Origin: Pseudomonas sp. GR 6-02
GTDB lineage: Bacteria > Pseudomonadota > Gammaproteobacteria > Pseudomonadales > Pseudomonadaceae
Direction of reading: 5' to 3'
DNA: 64,000 bases
NCBI RefSeq assembly: GCF_001655615.1
Contig: NZ_CP011567.1
Location: 3,543,001 to 3,607,000, forward strand
This document shows positions 38,801 through 45,781 of the stretch, one piece after another. Below the pieces are notes generated by a model. That model saw only the letters and a list, made by a program, of their open reading frames with translations. It was not told the origin of the DNA and searched no databases. Position 1 is the stretch's first letter. Each line of letters opens with the position of its first letter. The position numbers and the translations under genes are program-made.

Positions 38801-39534
38801 CGCAAGCCAAGGTGCTGTTGCAGGAGCGGGATCAGCGCTTGCGCGATCATCAGGCGCAGCACAACGGCAACCTGGACGCCGGACAACTGGCCACGGCACT
38901 GGCCGAGCTGCAAAACCTGTTCGCCGCCAGCGAGCATCGCTGCGCCGAATTGCGTGCTGAACAAACTGAAGATCAGCGTCGACAAAACGCCAATCAGGCG
39001 CTGACGCAGCAGATCGCCGACGCCTACGCCGAGTACCAGCGCTGGGCGCGCTTGAGTGCGCTGATCGGTTCGGCCACCGGCGACACCTTCCGCAAAATCG
39101 CCCAGGCCTACAACCTCGACCTGCTGGTGCATCACGCCAACGTCCAGTTACGGCAACTGGTGCGGCGCTATCGCCTGAAACGGGGCGGCAGCATGCTCGG
39201 GTTATTGGTGATGGACACCGAGATGGGCGATGAACTGCGCTCGGTGCATTCGCTGTCCGGCGGCGAGACGTTCCTGGTGTCGCTGGCGCTGGCGCTCGGT
39301 TTGGCATCGATGGCATCGAGCACGCTGAAAATCGAATCGCTGTTCATCGACGAAGGCTTCGGCAGCCTCGACCCCGAATCCCTGCAACTGGCCATGGACG
39401 CCCTCGACGGCCTGCAGGCGCAAGGACGCAAGGTCGCGGTGATTTCCCACGTACAGGAAATGCATGAACGGATTCCGGTGCAGATCCAGGTCCACCGTCA
39501 GGGCAACGGCCTGAGTACCCTGGAGGTGAAATGA
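35893..39534 (+). CDS. sbcC: DNA repair ATPase subunit SbcC
   Basis: A 1213-residue Rad50-type SMC protein. The Walker A GPTGAGKS is at residues 37-44. Two very long Gln/Glu-rich coiled-coil arms flank a zinc hook with Cys605 and Cys608 (QPCPVCGSPDHPY). The signature LSGGETFLVSLALALGLA and Walker B IESLFIDEGFGSLD are near the C-terminus. It forms a complex with SbcD in the cytoplasm, and the genes overlap by ATGA at both ends. The coiled coil is exceptionally rich in Gln, which gives many antisense open frames in this stretch. Confidence 0.97.
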   Translation: MKILAIRLKNLASLAGPFEIDFTAEPLASAGLFAITGPTGAGKSTLLDALCLALFGAVPRLNNTGRDAKVPDADGEIGTGDPRTLLRRGTGEGYAEVDFVGIDGRRYRARWEANRAREKAGGKLQASRQSLRDIDQDQLLASQKGEYKTQLETALGLNFEQFTRAVLLAQSEFSAFLKADDNDRSELLEKLTDTALYTRLGRRAFDKTKEAREAHKLLQDQATGVTPLSPEARAELDERFNDAQQQLKTQQAQLKQLELQHTWLKDLRQLQDAQQSATEQLQSAQQHWDSLASERLKLTRLEQLAPQRHQFARKTELTTQLTPLAAQIQQHTQQQTELNARQAQLEHSLSAAQTALAAAQSQHSNSAPLLRQAFEEQSTLARLVKDASLSTDLKQQAELACTQGQSTIQGLLDQQKQVAERLQRIAGELEQSTHLAPLSDAWNAYRDRLQQLMLIGNRLNKGQSELAGLEQNATRAAEDLATQRQSLELLYKEAGAEPEAVAEQIQILGSLLQDNRKQLRAIEELTRLWASQQELDKRGAELQQRQLAAQQERDRLTQDGVKTKAELTVAEQTLTVTRELLERQRLARSASVEELRAELLDDQPCPVCGSPDHPYHQPEALLQSLGRHDENEQANAQKAVDLLKEKLTDLRAEVGGLIAQQKELLQQQEQLATQQQSLAPSLEAHPLSAQLLAQDADKRDAWLTQQSSQLNQSITQDEQRQTALLTLQQDAARLAQQLRSAEAANQQATQHLLNQQRELSSDRQRLDEELSAFSSLLPAQTLEALRNEPAATFMQLDQQIAQRLQQLEQQRDELAEQQQRQQTLDKEQDRQQTRTQQLDAAQQQFSALAGQQQACQVKLTQLLGEHASAEQWQQQLDQAVEQARNAEATANQELQSVRTGLVQLAAELKAQQERAQALESEDRELSSKIADWRAQHPELDDGGLEALLGVNDQQLSELRQRLQQSEQDIAQAKVLLQERDQRLRDHQAQHNGNLDAGQLATALAELQNLFAASEHRCAELRAEQTEDQRRQNANQALTQQIADAYAEYQRWARLSALIGSATGDTFRKIAQAYNLDLLVHHANVQLRQLVRRYRLKRGGSMLGLLVMDTEMGDELRSVHSLSGGETFLVSLALALGLASMASSTLKIESLFIDEGFGSLDPESLQLAMDALDGLQAQGRKVAVISHVQEMHERIPVQIQVHRQGNGLSTLEVK

Positions 39535-40127
39535 TCACGCTGTATTCGTTCCGCCGCTGCCCCTACGCCATGCGCGCTCGCATGGCCCTGCGTTATTCGG
39601 GGGTTGCGGTGAATATCGTCGAGGTCAGCCTCAAGGCCAAACCGGCCGAAATGCTCGCGCTGTCGAGCAAAGGCACGGTACCGGTGCTTAGCGTGGACGG
39701 CCGGGTGATCGATGAAAGCCTGGAAATCATGCGCTGGGCGCTGGCGCAGAACGATCCGCAGGACTGGCTTCTCAACGATGACCCTGTCGGGCAGCAATAC
39801 ATCGCCGGGCTGATCGAAGAAAACGATCAGGTGTTCAAGGTGCACCTCAATCGCTACAAATACGCCGAGCGTTATCCCGAGCAACCAATGACGTTTTATC
39901 GCGCCGAGGGCAAGGTGTTCTTGCGCAAGCTGGATCAATTGCTGGAGGGGCGCGCCTACTTGCTGGGCGAGCACCCGAGCCTGGCCGATGTCGCCTTGAT
40001 GCCGTTCGTGCGGCAATTCGCCCATGTGGATCGCGAGTGGTTCGGGCAGGCACCTTATGTGCGATTGCAGGGCTGGTTGCAGCGCTTTCTGGAATCAGAG
40101 TTGTTCACATCAATAATGAAAAAATAG
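39531..40127 (+). CDS. Glutathione S-transferase family protein
   Basis: A 198-residue GST-like protein. The thioredoxin-like N-terminal domain begins MITLYSFRRCPYAMRARMAL with an active-site-like Cys9-Pro-Tyr and contains the cis-Pro segment KGTVPVLSVDGRVIDESLEI. An all-helical C-terminal domain ends EHPSLADVALMPFVRQFAHV. The start overlaps the sbcC stop (ATGA), so it belongs to the sbcDC operon; the functional link to DNA repair is unknown. The CPY motif suggests thiol-transfer rather than classical detoxification. Confidence 0.9.
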   Translation: MITLYSFRRCPYAMRARMALRYSGVAVNIVEVSLKAKPAEMLALSSKGTVPVLSVDGRVIDESLEIMRWALAQNDPQDWLLNDDPVGQQYIAGLIEENDQVFKVHLNRYKYAERYPEQPMTFYRAEGKVFLRKLDQLLEGRAYLLGEHPSLADVALMPFVRQFAHVDREWFGQAPYVRLQGWLQRFLESELFTSIMKK

Positions 40128-40134
40128 CGACCTC

Positions 40135-40224
40135 GTAGGAGCGAGGCTTGCCCGCGAAAGGGCCATAACATTCAACATTGATGTCGACTGACACACCGCT
40201 TTCGCGGGCAAGCCTCGCTCCTAC
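40135..40224. repeat. Inverted REP pair with spacer
   Basis: Two 26-bp arms (GTAGGAGCGAGGCTTGCCCG... and its complement) match perfectly at 40135-40160 and 40199-40224. The 38-base spacer contains ATTCAACATTGATGTCGACT, which resembles the flank of the REP pair at 7949. It lies just after the sbcDC-GST operon. Confidence 0.88.
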
Positions 40225-40246
40225 AGGGAGATGGCGTTTCGGGGAA

Positions 40247-40504
40247 TCAGGCCAACACCGAGCACATCCCCAGCGCCGAGCAATCCACCTGGAATGGCCC
40301 GAAAAATTCGCCATTGGATTTGCTCGGCGGATTACCCACCAGCAACTCCAGCGCCTTGGCGGTCTGGATGTTGTGGGCGATGTTGTGGTTGCATTCGATG
40401 GCCCGTGCCACCGAGCCCGCCGAGCCCTGCCCGATCCCCAACAACGAAGCGCCATTGGTCATGAACGCCAGAAAGGCGATGACCCAGAGTCTGCGTCCTT
40501 TCAT
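40247..40504 (-). CDS. Small exported protein of unknown function
   Basis: An 85-residue protein starting MKGRRLWVIAFLAFMTNGAS, a basic and then hydrophobic N-terminus that looks like a signal peptide or one membrane helix. The rest is polar with two Cys close together near the end (VDCSALGMCSVLA), which could form a disulfide outside the cytoplasm. Its ATG overlaps the stop of the upstream small gene (ATGA), so the two form a coupled pair. I do not recognise the family. Confidence 0.6.
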   Translation of the reverse strand: MKGRRLWVIAFLAFMTNGASLLGIGQGSAGSVARAIECNHNIAHNIQTAKALELLVGNPPSKSNGEFFGPFQVDCSALGMCSVLA

Positions 40505-40713
40505 GCCCCTGCCACCCCCGCCAAGTCGACGTCATCAACCACCGCGTGTTGAGCGCGGTGTTCGAACTGGATACCGGGATAAGCGACCTGAATCGGTGCT
40601 TGAAGGCTGTGTTGCGATTGAGCCGAAAGGCTGACGACCAACACCATGGCCACGTAAAGACCAATGGCCAGGTAGGCGCCGTGTTTGGCAGAAGTGAGGA
40701 TGGTGCTGGCCAT
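40501..40713 (-). CDS. Small single-helix membrane protein of unknown function
   Basis: A 70-residue protein with one hydrophobic helix near residues 12-28 (AYLAIGLYVAMVLVVSLSAQ) and a polar tail (QVAYPGIQFEHRAQHAVVDD). The start is the ATG giving MASTILTSAKHG, which has CGGAG about eight bases upstream; the longer frame from 40731 has less support. It is the first gene of a two-gene set with the exported 85-residue protein, sharing an ATGA junction. Function is unknown. Confidence 0.6.
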   Translation of the reverse strand: MASTILTSAKHGAYLAIGLYVAMVLVVSLSAQSQHSLQAPIQVAYPGIQFEHRAQHAVVDDVDLAGVAGA

Positions 40714-40828
40714 GGTGATCTCCGTGGGCATGTTTCAGTGCCCACAGAATCGATCAAAAAACAGAAGATAACTAGCGACCTTTATGCATAGTAGCTATCA
40801 GTTTTATTGATCTTTAACCCAGCGTGTT

Positions 40829-40954
40829 TCAGTCCTCGATAAAACTCATCAAGCGCTCACGGGCCGCGTCCGGCTCGTTGGGAACGGGCTGGGCAGCCGA
40901 CAGAATCGGGGTGGAATAGAGAAACAGGAGAACCACTGCCAGACGCATTGCCAT
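40829..40954 (-). CDS. Tiny exported peptide (41 aa)
   Basis: A 41-codon frame, MAMRLAVVLLFLYSTPILSA then AQPVPNEPDAARERLMSFIE. It has a textbook signal peptide with an Ala cleavage site near residue 20 and only about 20 mature residues. AAGGA lies about seven bases before the ATG at 40954; the ATG at 40948 is an alternative. It stands alone between the coupled pair and an inverted repeat. Confidence 0.55.
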   Translation of the reverse strand: MAMRLAVVLLFLYSTPILSAAQPVPNEPDAARERLMSFIED

Positions 40955-41066
40955 GCTGTCGATCCTTATTAGAGAAGGAGTCAAAAAATCAGCGCCAAAT
41001 TTAAACGCATGGCTATGTGATATCAAGCAATACATTGATGGCAATATGATGCTGTCGTAAATGCGT

Positions 41067-41142
41067 TATGCAGGAGCGACATCACTTCGAGGCTTTTCGA
41101 CGCCTGTTTGGGCCGATCGGCAAGTGACTTCGCTCCTGCATA
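41067..41142. repeat. Inverted repeat with 13-bp arms
   Basis: TATGCAGGAGCGA (41067-41079) is exactly complementary to TCGCTCCTGCATA (41130-41142), and further in ATCACTT pairs with AAGTGA-type bases. The spacer is about 50 bases. It lies just downstream of the small peptide gene at 41163-41342 and may terminate it. The CAGGAGCGA arm is related to REP arms. Confidence 0.75.
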
Positions 41143-41162
41143 AAGGGTGCAGGGCTGACATT

Positions 41163-41342
41163 TCAGTGTTGGTTTTTGTGATCCAGTGCGGCGTAGAAGT
41201 TGGCGCTCTGTTGCAGGTATTTCTGGGTGTAGCTTTGGGTGTGGGATTTTTTGTCGCTGATTTCAACGTTGGCGCTGGCAGGCAGAGCAACAGTGGCGGA
41301 AATAGCGGAAGCGGCGATAACAGAGAAGAGATTGAAGTTCAT
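41163..41342 (-). CDS. Small periplasmic protein (59 aa)
   Basis: A 59-residue protein with a signal peptide (MNFNLFSVIAASAISATVAL, cleavage likely after ASA near residue 26) and a short polar mature part (VEISDKKSHTQSYTQKYLQQ then SANFYAALDHKNQH). GAGGAAT precedes the ATG; the frame upstream to 41438 has no start evidence. Unknown family. It is the fourth very small exported or membrane protein on this strand within about 1.1 kb. Confidence 0.65.
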   Translation of the reverse strand: MNFNLFSVIAASAISATVALPASANVEISDKKSHTQSYTQKYLQQSANFYAALDHKNQH

Positions 41343-41469
41343 GGCGGTATTCCTCGATTCAGTTGGCTTGCTTGCCCGGTTGGGCCGTGAAGCAAACTTA
41401 ACTCCCGAGGGTCGGCGCCTTGAAATGCTTTGTAGCATTAGCCGATATCAGTCTCATTAATAGAAGGTT

Positions 41470-41494
41470 GCAGGCCCCATCAACCGGGGCCTGC
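41470..41494 (-). terminator. Stem-loop after the lactonase gene
   Basis: The stem is GCAGGCCCC / GGGGCCTGC with a 7-nt loop, four bases past the stop codon of the minus-strand lactonase gene. Only a weak T-rich stretch follows on that strand. Confidence 0.7.
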
Positions 41495-41497
41495 GGC

Positions 41498-42673
41498 CTA
41501 TTGACGCAGCAGGAACTTGAGATCGCTCGGGGCATCCATCGGCAGTTTTTGCACGGTTTTGCCCAACAGACCGGTCTTGGCGTCACGCTCGATGACGACA
41601 ATCTGGTTGCTCTTCTGGTTGGCAATCAGCACGAATTTGCCGCTCGGGTCGAGACTGAACTCGCGCGGGTGATCGCCGTCCACCGAGCGGCTCTGAAGCT
41701 CCTTGAGGTGGCCGGTTGCCGGGTCGATGGCGAACACCAGCAACTGATTGGCGGTGCCACGGTTACTGACGTAAAGGAACTTGCCATCGACCGAGGCGTG
41801 AAGCGCAGCCGCGGCCTTGCCCGATGTGGGCAGCCCCGCCGCCAGATCGACCAACTGCGTTTGTTCGAGTTGGCCGTCCTTGTAATCGAACACCGCCACC
41901 TGCGCGCTCATTTCCATGGTCAGCCAGGCGTGCTTGCCATCGGCGCTGAACAGTAAATGTCGCGGCCCGCTGCCGGGGGGCAACGGGACGGACGCGGGTT
42001 TGGCGGCAGTCAACGGCAGTTCCGGATTGGCCTTGGGGTCGAAGCGATAGATAAAGATCTTGTCCGCGCCCAGGTCATTGGAAAACACGTATTGACCATC
42101 CGGCGAAGAGATCGCCGAATGCACGTGCGCCGACATCTGCCGCTCGGGGTCGATCCGGCTGGACGGATGACCGCTCATCTGCACGACGGGTCTCAGCTTG
42201 CCATCGGGGCTCACCGGTAACACTGCCAGGGTGCCGCCCGGGTCCTCGGCCACCGAGTAGTTGCTGACAAACAGATGGCTGGCATCACCGCTGATGCTCG
42301 AATGGGTCGGCTCGTTGCCCAGGGTTTGCATCTGGTTGATCAGGCTCAGCTCATGGGTTTTCGGATCGATTGCGTAACTGCTGACGCGCCCTACCGGATC
42401 GGCCTGCCCCGGGCCGTTTTCGTTGACCGCGAACAAGCGACGTTGATCCTTGGACACGGTCAGCCAGGACGGGTTGGCGCTCTTCACCACTTGCAGCGGC
42501 TTGGCATCGATCTGCCCGGTGCGGCTGTCGAAGTTAAGGCGATAAATCCCCTGGCTCTGGCCGGCGGTGTACGACCCCACCAGCAATTCGTAGTTGTCGA
42601 CCGGCGCCGCCTGCACGCCCATAGCACCGACGCTGCCGGCGATCAACAGTGGCCAGAAGTTACGCATCCTCAT
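41498..42673 (-). CDS. Exported beta-propeller lactonase (6-phosphogluconolactonase-like)
   Basis: A 391-residue seven-bladed propeller of the YbhE/lactonase family (PF10282 type): ELLVGSYTAGQSQGIYRLNF, then TLGNEPTHSSISGDASHLFV, SGPRHLLFSADGKHAWLTME and REFSLDPSGKFVLIANQKSN. The N-terminus (RNFWPLLIAGSVGAMGVQAA) is a signal peptide, so this copy is periplasmic, unlike cytoplasmic Pgl. The ATG at 42673 has GAGGA upstream; the ATG at 42667 is nearly as good. The gene starts inside the end of the upstream small gene, so they are coupled. Substrate is uncertain. Confidence 0.9.
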   Translation of the reverse strand: MRMRNFWPLLIAGSVGAMGVQAAPVDNYELLVGSYTAGQSQGIYRLNFDSRTGQIDAKPLQVVKSANPSWLTVSKDQRRLFAVNENGPGQADPVGRVSSYAIDPKTHELSLINQMQTLGNEPTHSSISGDASHLFVSNYSVAEDPGGTLAVLPVSPDGKLRPVVQMSGHPSSRIDPERQMSAHVHSAISSPDGQYVFSNDLGADKIFIYRFDPKANPELPLTAAKPASVPLPPGSGPRHLLFSADGKHAWLTMEMSAQVAVFDYKDGQLEQTQLVDLAAGLPTSGKAAAALHASVDGKFLYVSNRGTANQLLVFAIDPATGHLKELQSRSVDGDHPREFSLDPSGKFVLIANQKSNQIVVIERDAKTGLLGKTVQKLPMDAPSDLKFLLRQ

Positions 42674-42956
42674 TCGTTTCGTCCTCGTCATCCTGACCAC
42701 CAAACGCTTCCATAGGCACCAGACGGTGTTCACCGGAATCACCGGTGATGATCCAGCTCTTCAAATCGGGATCGAAAGTCGCCGCCTTGATCTGCGCCAT
42801 GCTGAACTCCCAGCGCTTGAGCGCCCGACCGTCCATGCATTCGATGTGCAGGTTATCGTCTTCATCGAGAGAGAAGTCGAAAGCGTGCAGCCCGTCGATC
42901 TCCAGCATGTCGCAATGTTCGAGGGCGTTGAGCAAGGTGTCGTTTACGGCAGTCAT
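42660..42956 (-). CDS. Small acidic protein, possibly DUF5629
   Basis: A 98-residue acidic cytoplasmic protein: MTAVNDTLLNALEHCDMLEI, then DEDDNLHIECMDGRALKRWE and an acidic end (GGQDDEDETNEDA). I think it belongs to a small Pseudomonas family (possibly DUF5629) but cannot verify this. The start is the ATG at 42956; the frame is open to 43100, but that part lies in the composite repeat. Its last codons overlap the lactonase start by about 14 bases, so they form an operon of two. Confidence 0.75.
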   Translation of the reverse strand: MTAVNDTLLNALEHCDMLEIDGLHAFDFSLDEDDNLHIECMDGRALKRWEFSMAQIKAATFDPDLKSWIITGDSGEHRLVPMEAFGGQDDEDETNEDA

Positions 42957-43007
42957 GGCAGTCAATCTTTGAATGGGAAAGGGCAATGATAGCTCATCAC
43001 ACCGCAA

Positions 43008-43120
43008 TGATCGTTCCCACGCTCCGCGTGGGAATGCCTCAACGGACGCTCTGCGTTCGGCTGTTGATGTGACGCGGAGCGTCACGGGCTGCATTCCCAC
43101 GCAGAGCGTGGGAACGATCA
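43008..43120. repeat. Composite GATCGTTCCCACG palindromic repeat, second copy
   Basis: About 113 bp with outer arms TGATCGTTCCCACGCTCCG and its complement at the right. Two inner hairpins are present, GACGCTCTGCGTT and GTGACGCGGAGCGTCAC. It is the same family as 27283-27394, in the intergenic space between the dehydrogenase gene and the small acidic gene. Confidence 0.85.
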
Positions 43121-43154
43121 GTTACAGCGGACCGAGCCAATCAGTTGTGGGCGG

Positions 43155-44735
43155 CTAGAGAGCATCACGCGATGGTTTGCCATCGACCAAACGTTGGATG
43201 CGCAAAGGATTGCCATTCTTCAACGCGTCCGGCAGCAGGCTATCGGGGTAGTTCTGGAAGCACACCGGGCGCAGGAAACGGTCGATGGCCAGGGTGCCCA
43301 CCGAAGTGCCGCGCGCATCGGAAGTCGCTGGATACGGTCCGCCATGGACCATCGAATCGCAGACTTCCACACCGGTCGGATAACCGTTGAGCAAGATCCG
43401 CCCGACCTTCTGCTCCAACAAGGGCGTCAGCTCGCCGAAGCGTTCGAAGTCCGCCGGCTCACCGATAATCGTTGCCGTCAGTTGCCCGTGCAGGCCGTTC
43501 AGCGCAGCACTGAGTTGCGCCTGATCCGCCACTTCAACAAACACCGTGGTCGGGCCGAACACTTCCTCTTGCAGCACTTCATCGCCATCGAGCAACAGAC
43601 TCACATCCGCCTTGAACAATTGCGGCTGCGCCTGATTGCCTTGTTGCGGATTACCGGCCAAGTGCTCGATTTTCGGATGCGAAAGAAGCTTGTGCAGGCC
43701 TTTGCCATAGCTGCTCAAGGTGCCGGCGTTGAGCATGGTTTGCGCCGGCTGATCGCCGATCAGCCCGGCCACCTGCTGCACGAACGCACTGAACTGCGGC
43801 GAACGAATGCCGATCACCAGCCCCGGATTGGTACAGAACTGCCCGCAGCCCTGCACCACTGAAGCCGTGAGGTCACGGGCGATGCTTTCAGCACGAGTAT
43901 CCAGCGCCTGCGGTAACACGATCACCGGGTTGATGCTCGACATCTCGGCGAACACCGGAATCGGCTGCGGCCGTGCCGCGGCCATGTCGCACAGCGCCCG
44001 ACCGCCTTTCAGTGAACCGGTAAAACCGACTGCCTGAATCGCCGGGTGCTTGACCAGTGCTTCCCCTACTCCACCGCCGTAGATCATGTTGAACACACCG
44101 GCCGGCATGGCGGTTTTTTCGGCAGCGCGGATCACCGCGTCAGCCACCAACTCTGCGGTTGCCATATGGCCGCTGTGGGCCTTGAACACCACCGGGCAGC
44201 CGGCGGCCAAGGCCGAAGCGGTGTCACCGCCAGCCGTGGAAAACGCCAACGGAAAGTTACTCGCGCCAAACACCGCCACCGGCCCCAGACCGATACGGTA
44301 CTGACGCAGGTCCGGACGCGGCAGTGGCTGGCGTTCCGGCAGCGCCAGATCGATCCGCGCGCCATAGAAATCACCACGCCGCAGCACCTTGGCGAACAGA
44401 CGCATCTGGCCGCTGGTGCGCCCACGCTCACCTTGAATCCGCGCCGCCGGCAACGCGGTTTCGCGGCAGACCACGGCCACGAACTCATCGCCAAGGGCGT
44501 CCAGTTCATCGGCAATCGTGTCCAGAAATTGCGCACGGCGCTCGGCGCTCAGGCTGCGATAGGCCGGGTAAGCGGCGGCAGCAGCCTTCGCGGCGGCGTC
44601 GACTTCTGCAGCGGTGGCTTGGTAGAAATCGTGGGGCAAGGCCTCGCCGGTGCTGGCATCGGCGCTCTGCAGTTTGACGGTGCCGGCAGCGCTGCGCTCA
44701 CCGCCAATGTAGTTGTGACCAAGAATCCGGGTCAT
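43155..44735 (-). CDS. Aldehyde dehydrogenase, probably 2-oxoglutarate semialdehyde type
   Basis: A 526-residue NAD(P)-dependent aldehyde dehydrogenase. The catalytic Cys301 lies in VQGCGQFCTNPGLV; the general-base Glu lies in VFAEMSSINPV. The length and the opening MTRILGHNYIGGERSAAG fit the alpha-ketoglutarate semialdehyde dehydrogenase branch that ends pentonate and hexarate pathways by making 2-oxoglutarate. The ATG has a perfect AAGGAG. It is the last gene of the MFS-AraD1-ALDH operon; the start is 10 bases after the AraD1 stop. Substrate is inferred from context. Confidence 0.92.
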   Translation of the reverse strand: MTRILGHNYIGGERSAAGTVKLQSADASTGEALPHDFYQATAAEVDAAAKAAAAAYPAYRSLSAERRAQFLDTIADELDALGDEFVAVVCRETALPAARIQGERGRTSGQMRLFAKVLRRGDFYGARIDLALPERQPLPRPDLRQYRIGLGPVAVFGASNFPLAFSTAGGDTASALAAGCPVVFKAHSGHMATAELVADAVIRAAEKTAMPAGVFNMIYGGGVGEALVKHPAIQAVGFTGSLKGGRALCDMAAARPQPIPVFAEMSSINPVIVLPQALDTRAESIARDLTASVVQGCGQFCTNPGLVIGIRSPQFSAFVQQVAGLIGDQPAQTMLNAGTLSSYGKGLHKLLSHPKIEHLAGNPQQGNQAQPQLFKADVSLLLDGDEVLQEEVFGPTTVFVEVADQAQLSAALNGLHGQLTATIIGEPADFERFGELTPLLEQKVGRILLNGYPTGVEVCDSMVHGGPYPATSDARGTSVGTLAIDRFLRPVCFQNYPDSLLPDALKNGNPLRIQRLVDGKPSRDAL

Positions 44736-44745
44736 GGGTGTCTCC

Positions 44746-45738
44746 TTAAAGTGTGCCGACGGTGCCGGGTTCGAACGCTGCTTCAACCGGTGCGATGCCG
44801 TTGATCAAGGGTGCGCCGAACTCGGCCTGGCTGATCTCGAACACATCACCCGGCCGGGTACGGATGCCATCGGCGAAGGACAGGGTCGCGGTGCCAAAGA
44901 AGTGGATGTGCACGTCGCCGGGGCGCAGGAACTGGCTGTACTTGAAATGGTGATACTCGAGGTTTTCCAGGCTGTGGCACATGTTGGCTTCGCCACTGAG
45001 GAACTCGTTCTGCCACAGCACTTCGCCGTCGCGCAGGATGCGACTGGTGCCTGCCAGGTGTTGCGGCAGTTCGCCGACCCGAAGCTCCGGGCCATAGCTG
45101 CAACTGCGCAGTTTCGAATGGGCCAGGTAAAGGTAATTCTTGCGTTCCATCACGTGATCGGAGAACTCGTTACCCACCGCAAAACCGAGGCGATACGGTT
45201 TGCCGTCGTGGCCGATGACATAGAGGCCGCTGAGTTCGGGCTCTTCCCCGGCATCTTCAGCAAAGGGTGGTAGCGGGAAAGGCTTGCCCGGTCGCACGAC
45301 GATGCTGCCATCGCCCTTGTAGAACCATTCCGGTTGCACGCCGGCCTGGCCGGCTGCAGGTTTACCGCCCTCCACACCCCACTTGAAGATGCGCATGGTG
45401 TCGGTCATCGCCGCTTCATCGCCGGCCTGCTGATGCATTTTGTCCCGAGCCGAGGCGCTGCCCAAATGGGTCAGGCCGGTGCCGCTGACCAGCATATGCG
45501 CCGGGTCCGGGTGATCCAGCGGCGGCAGGATGCGCAGCTTGGCCAGCAATTCGGCATAGTTGTGGCTGATGCCCAGCCCCAGGGTTTGAACCTGTCGCTC
45601 AAGAGTGGTGCCCGCCTCGATCGCCGCCAGCGCCAGATCCCGCACCGTGTGCGCATCCTGCACTTCACGCACCAGACCGTCTTCGACCACGCCGACGCGG
45701 CGTTCGCCATTACTCAATTCGAACTGAACTAAACGCAT
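44746..45738 (-). CDS. AraD1-type fumarylacetoacetate-hydrolase-fold protein
   Basis: A 330-residue enzyme of the FAH superfamily: MRLVQFELSNGERRVGVVED, the metal-site region YVIGHDGKPYRLGFAVGNEF, HSKLRSCSYGPEL and LRPGDVHIHFFGTATLSFAD. In the pathway this protein could dehydrate 2-keto-3-deoxy sugar acids to 2-oxoglutarate semialdehyde, the step between the dehydratase at 47298 and the aldehyde dehydrogenase. An AGGAGAAGG precedes the ATG. It lies between the MFS transporter (43-base gap) and the dehydrogenase. The exact substrate is not provable from sequence. Confidence 0.88.
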   Translation of the reverse strand: MRLVQFELSNGERRVGVVEDGLVREVQDAHTVRDLALAAIEAGTTLERQVQTLGLGISHNYAELLAKLRILPPLDHPDPAHMLVSGTGLTHLGSASARDKMHQQAGDEAAMTDTMRIFKWGVEGGKPAAGQAGVQPEWFYKGDGSIVVRPGKPFPLPPFAEDAGEEPELSGLYVIGHDGKPYRLGFAVGNEFSDHVMERKNYLYLAHSKLRSCSYGPELRVGELPQHLAGTSRILRDGEVLWQNEFLSGEANMCHSLENLEYHHFKYSQFLRPGDVHIHFFGTATLSFADGIRTRPGDVFEISQAEFGAPLINGIAPVEAAFEPGTVGTL

Positions 45739-45781
45739 GAACCTTCTCCTGTTAATGCAAAACTTGTTGGCCAATCTCGCG

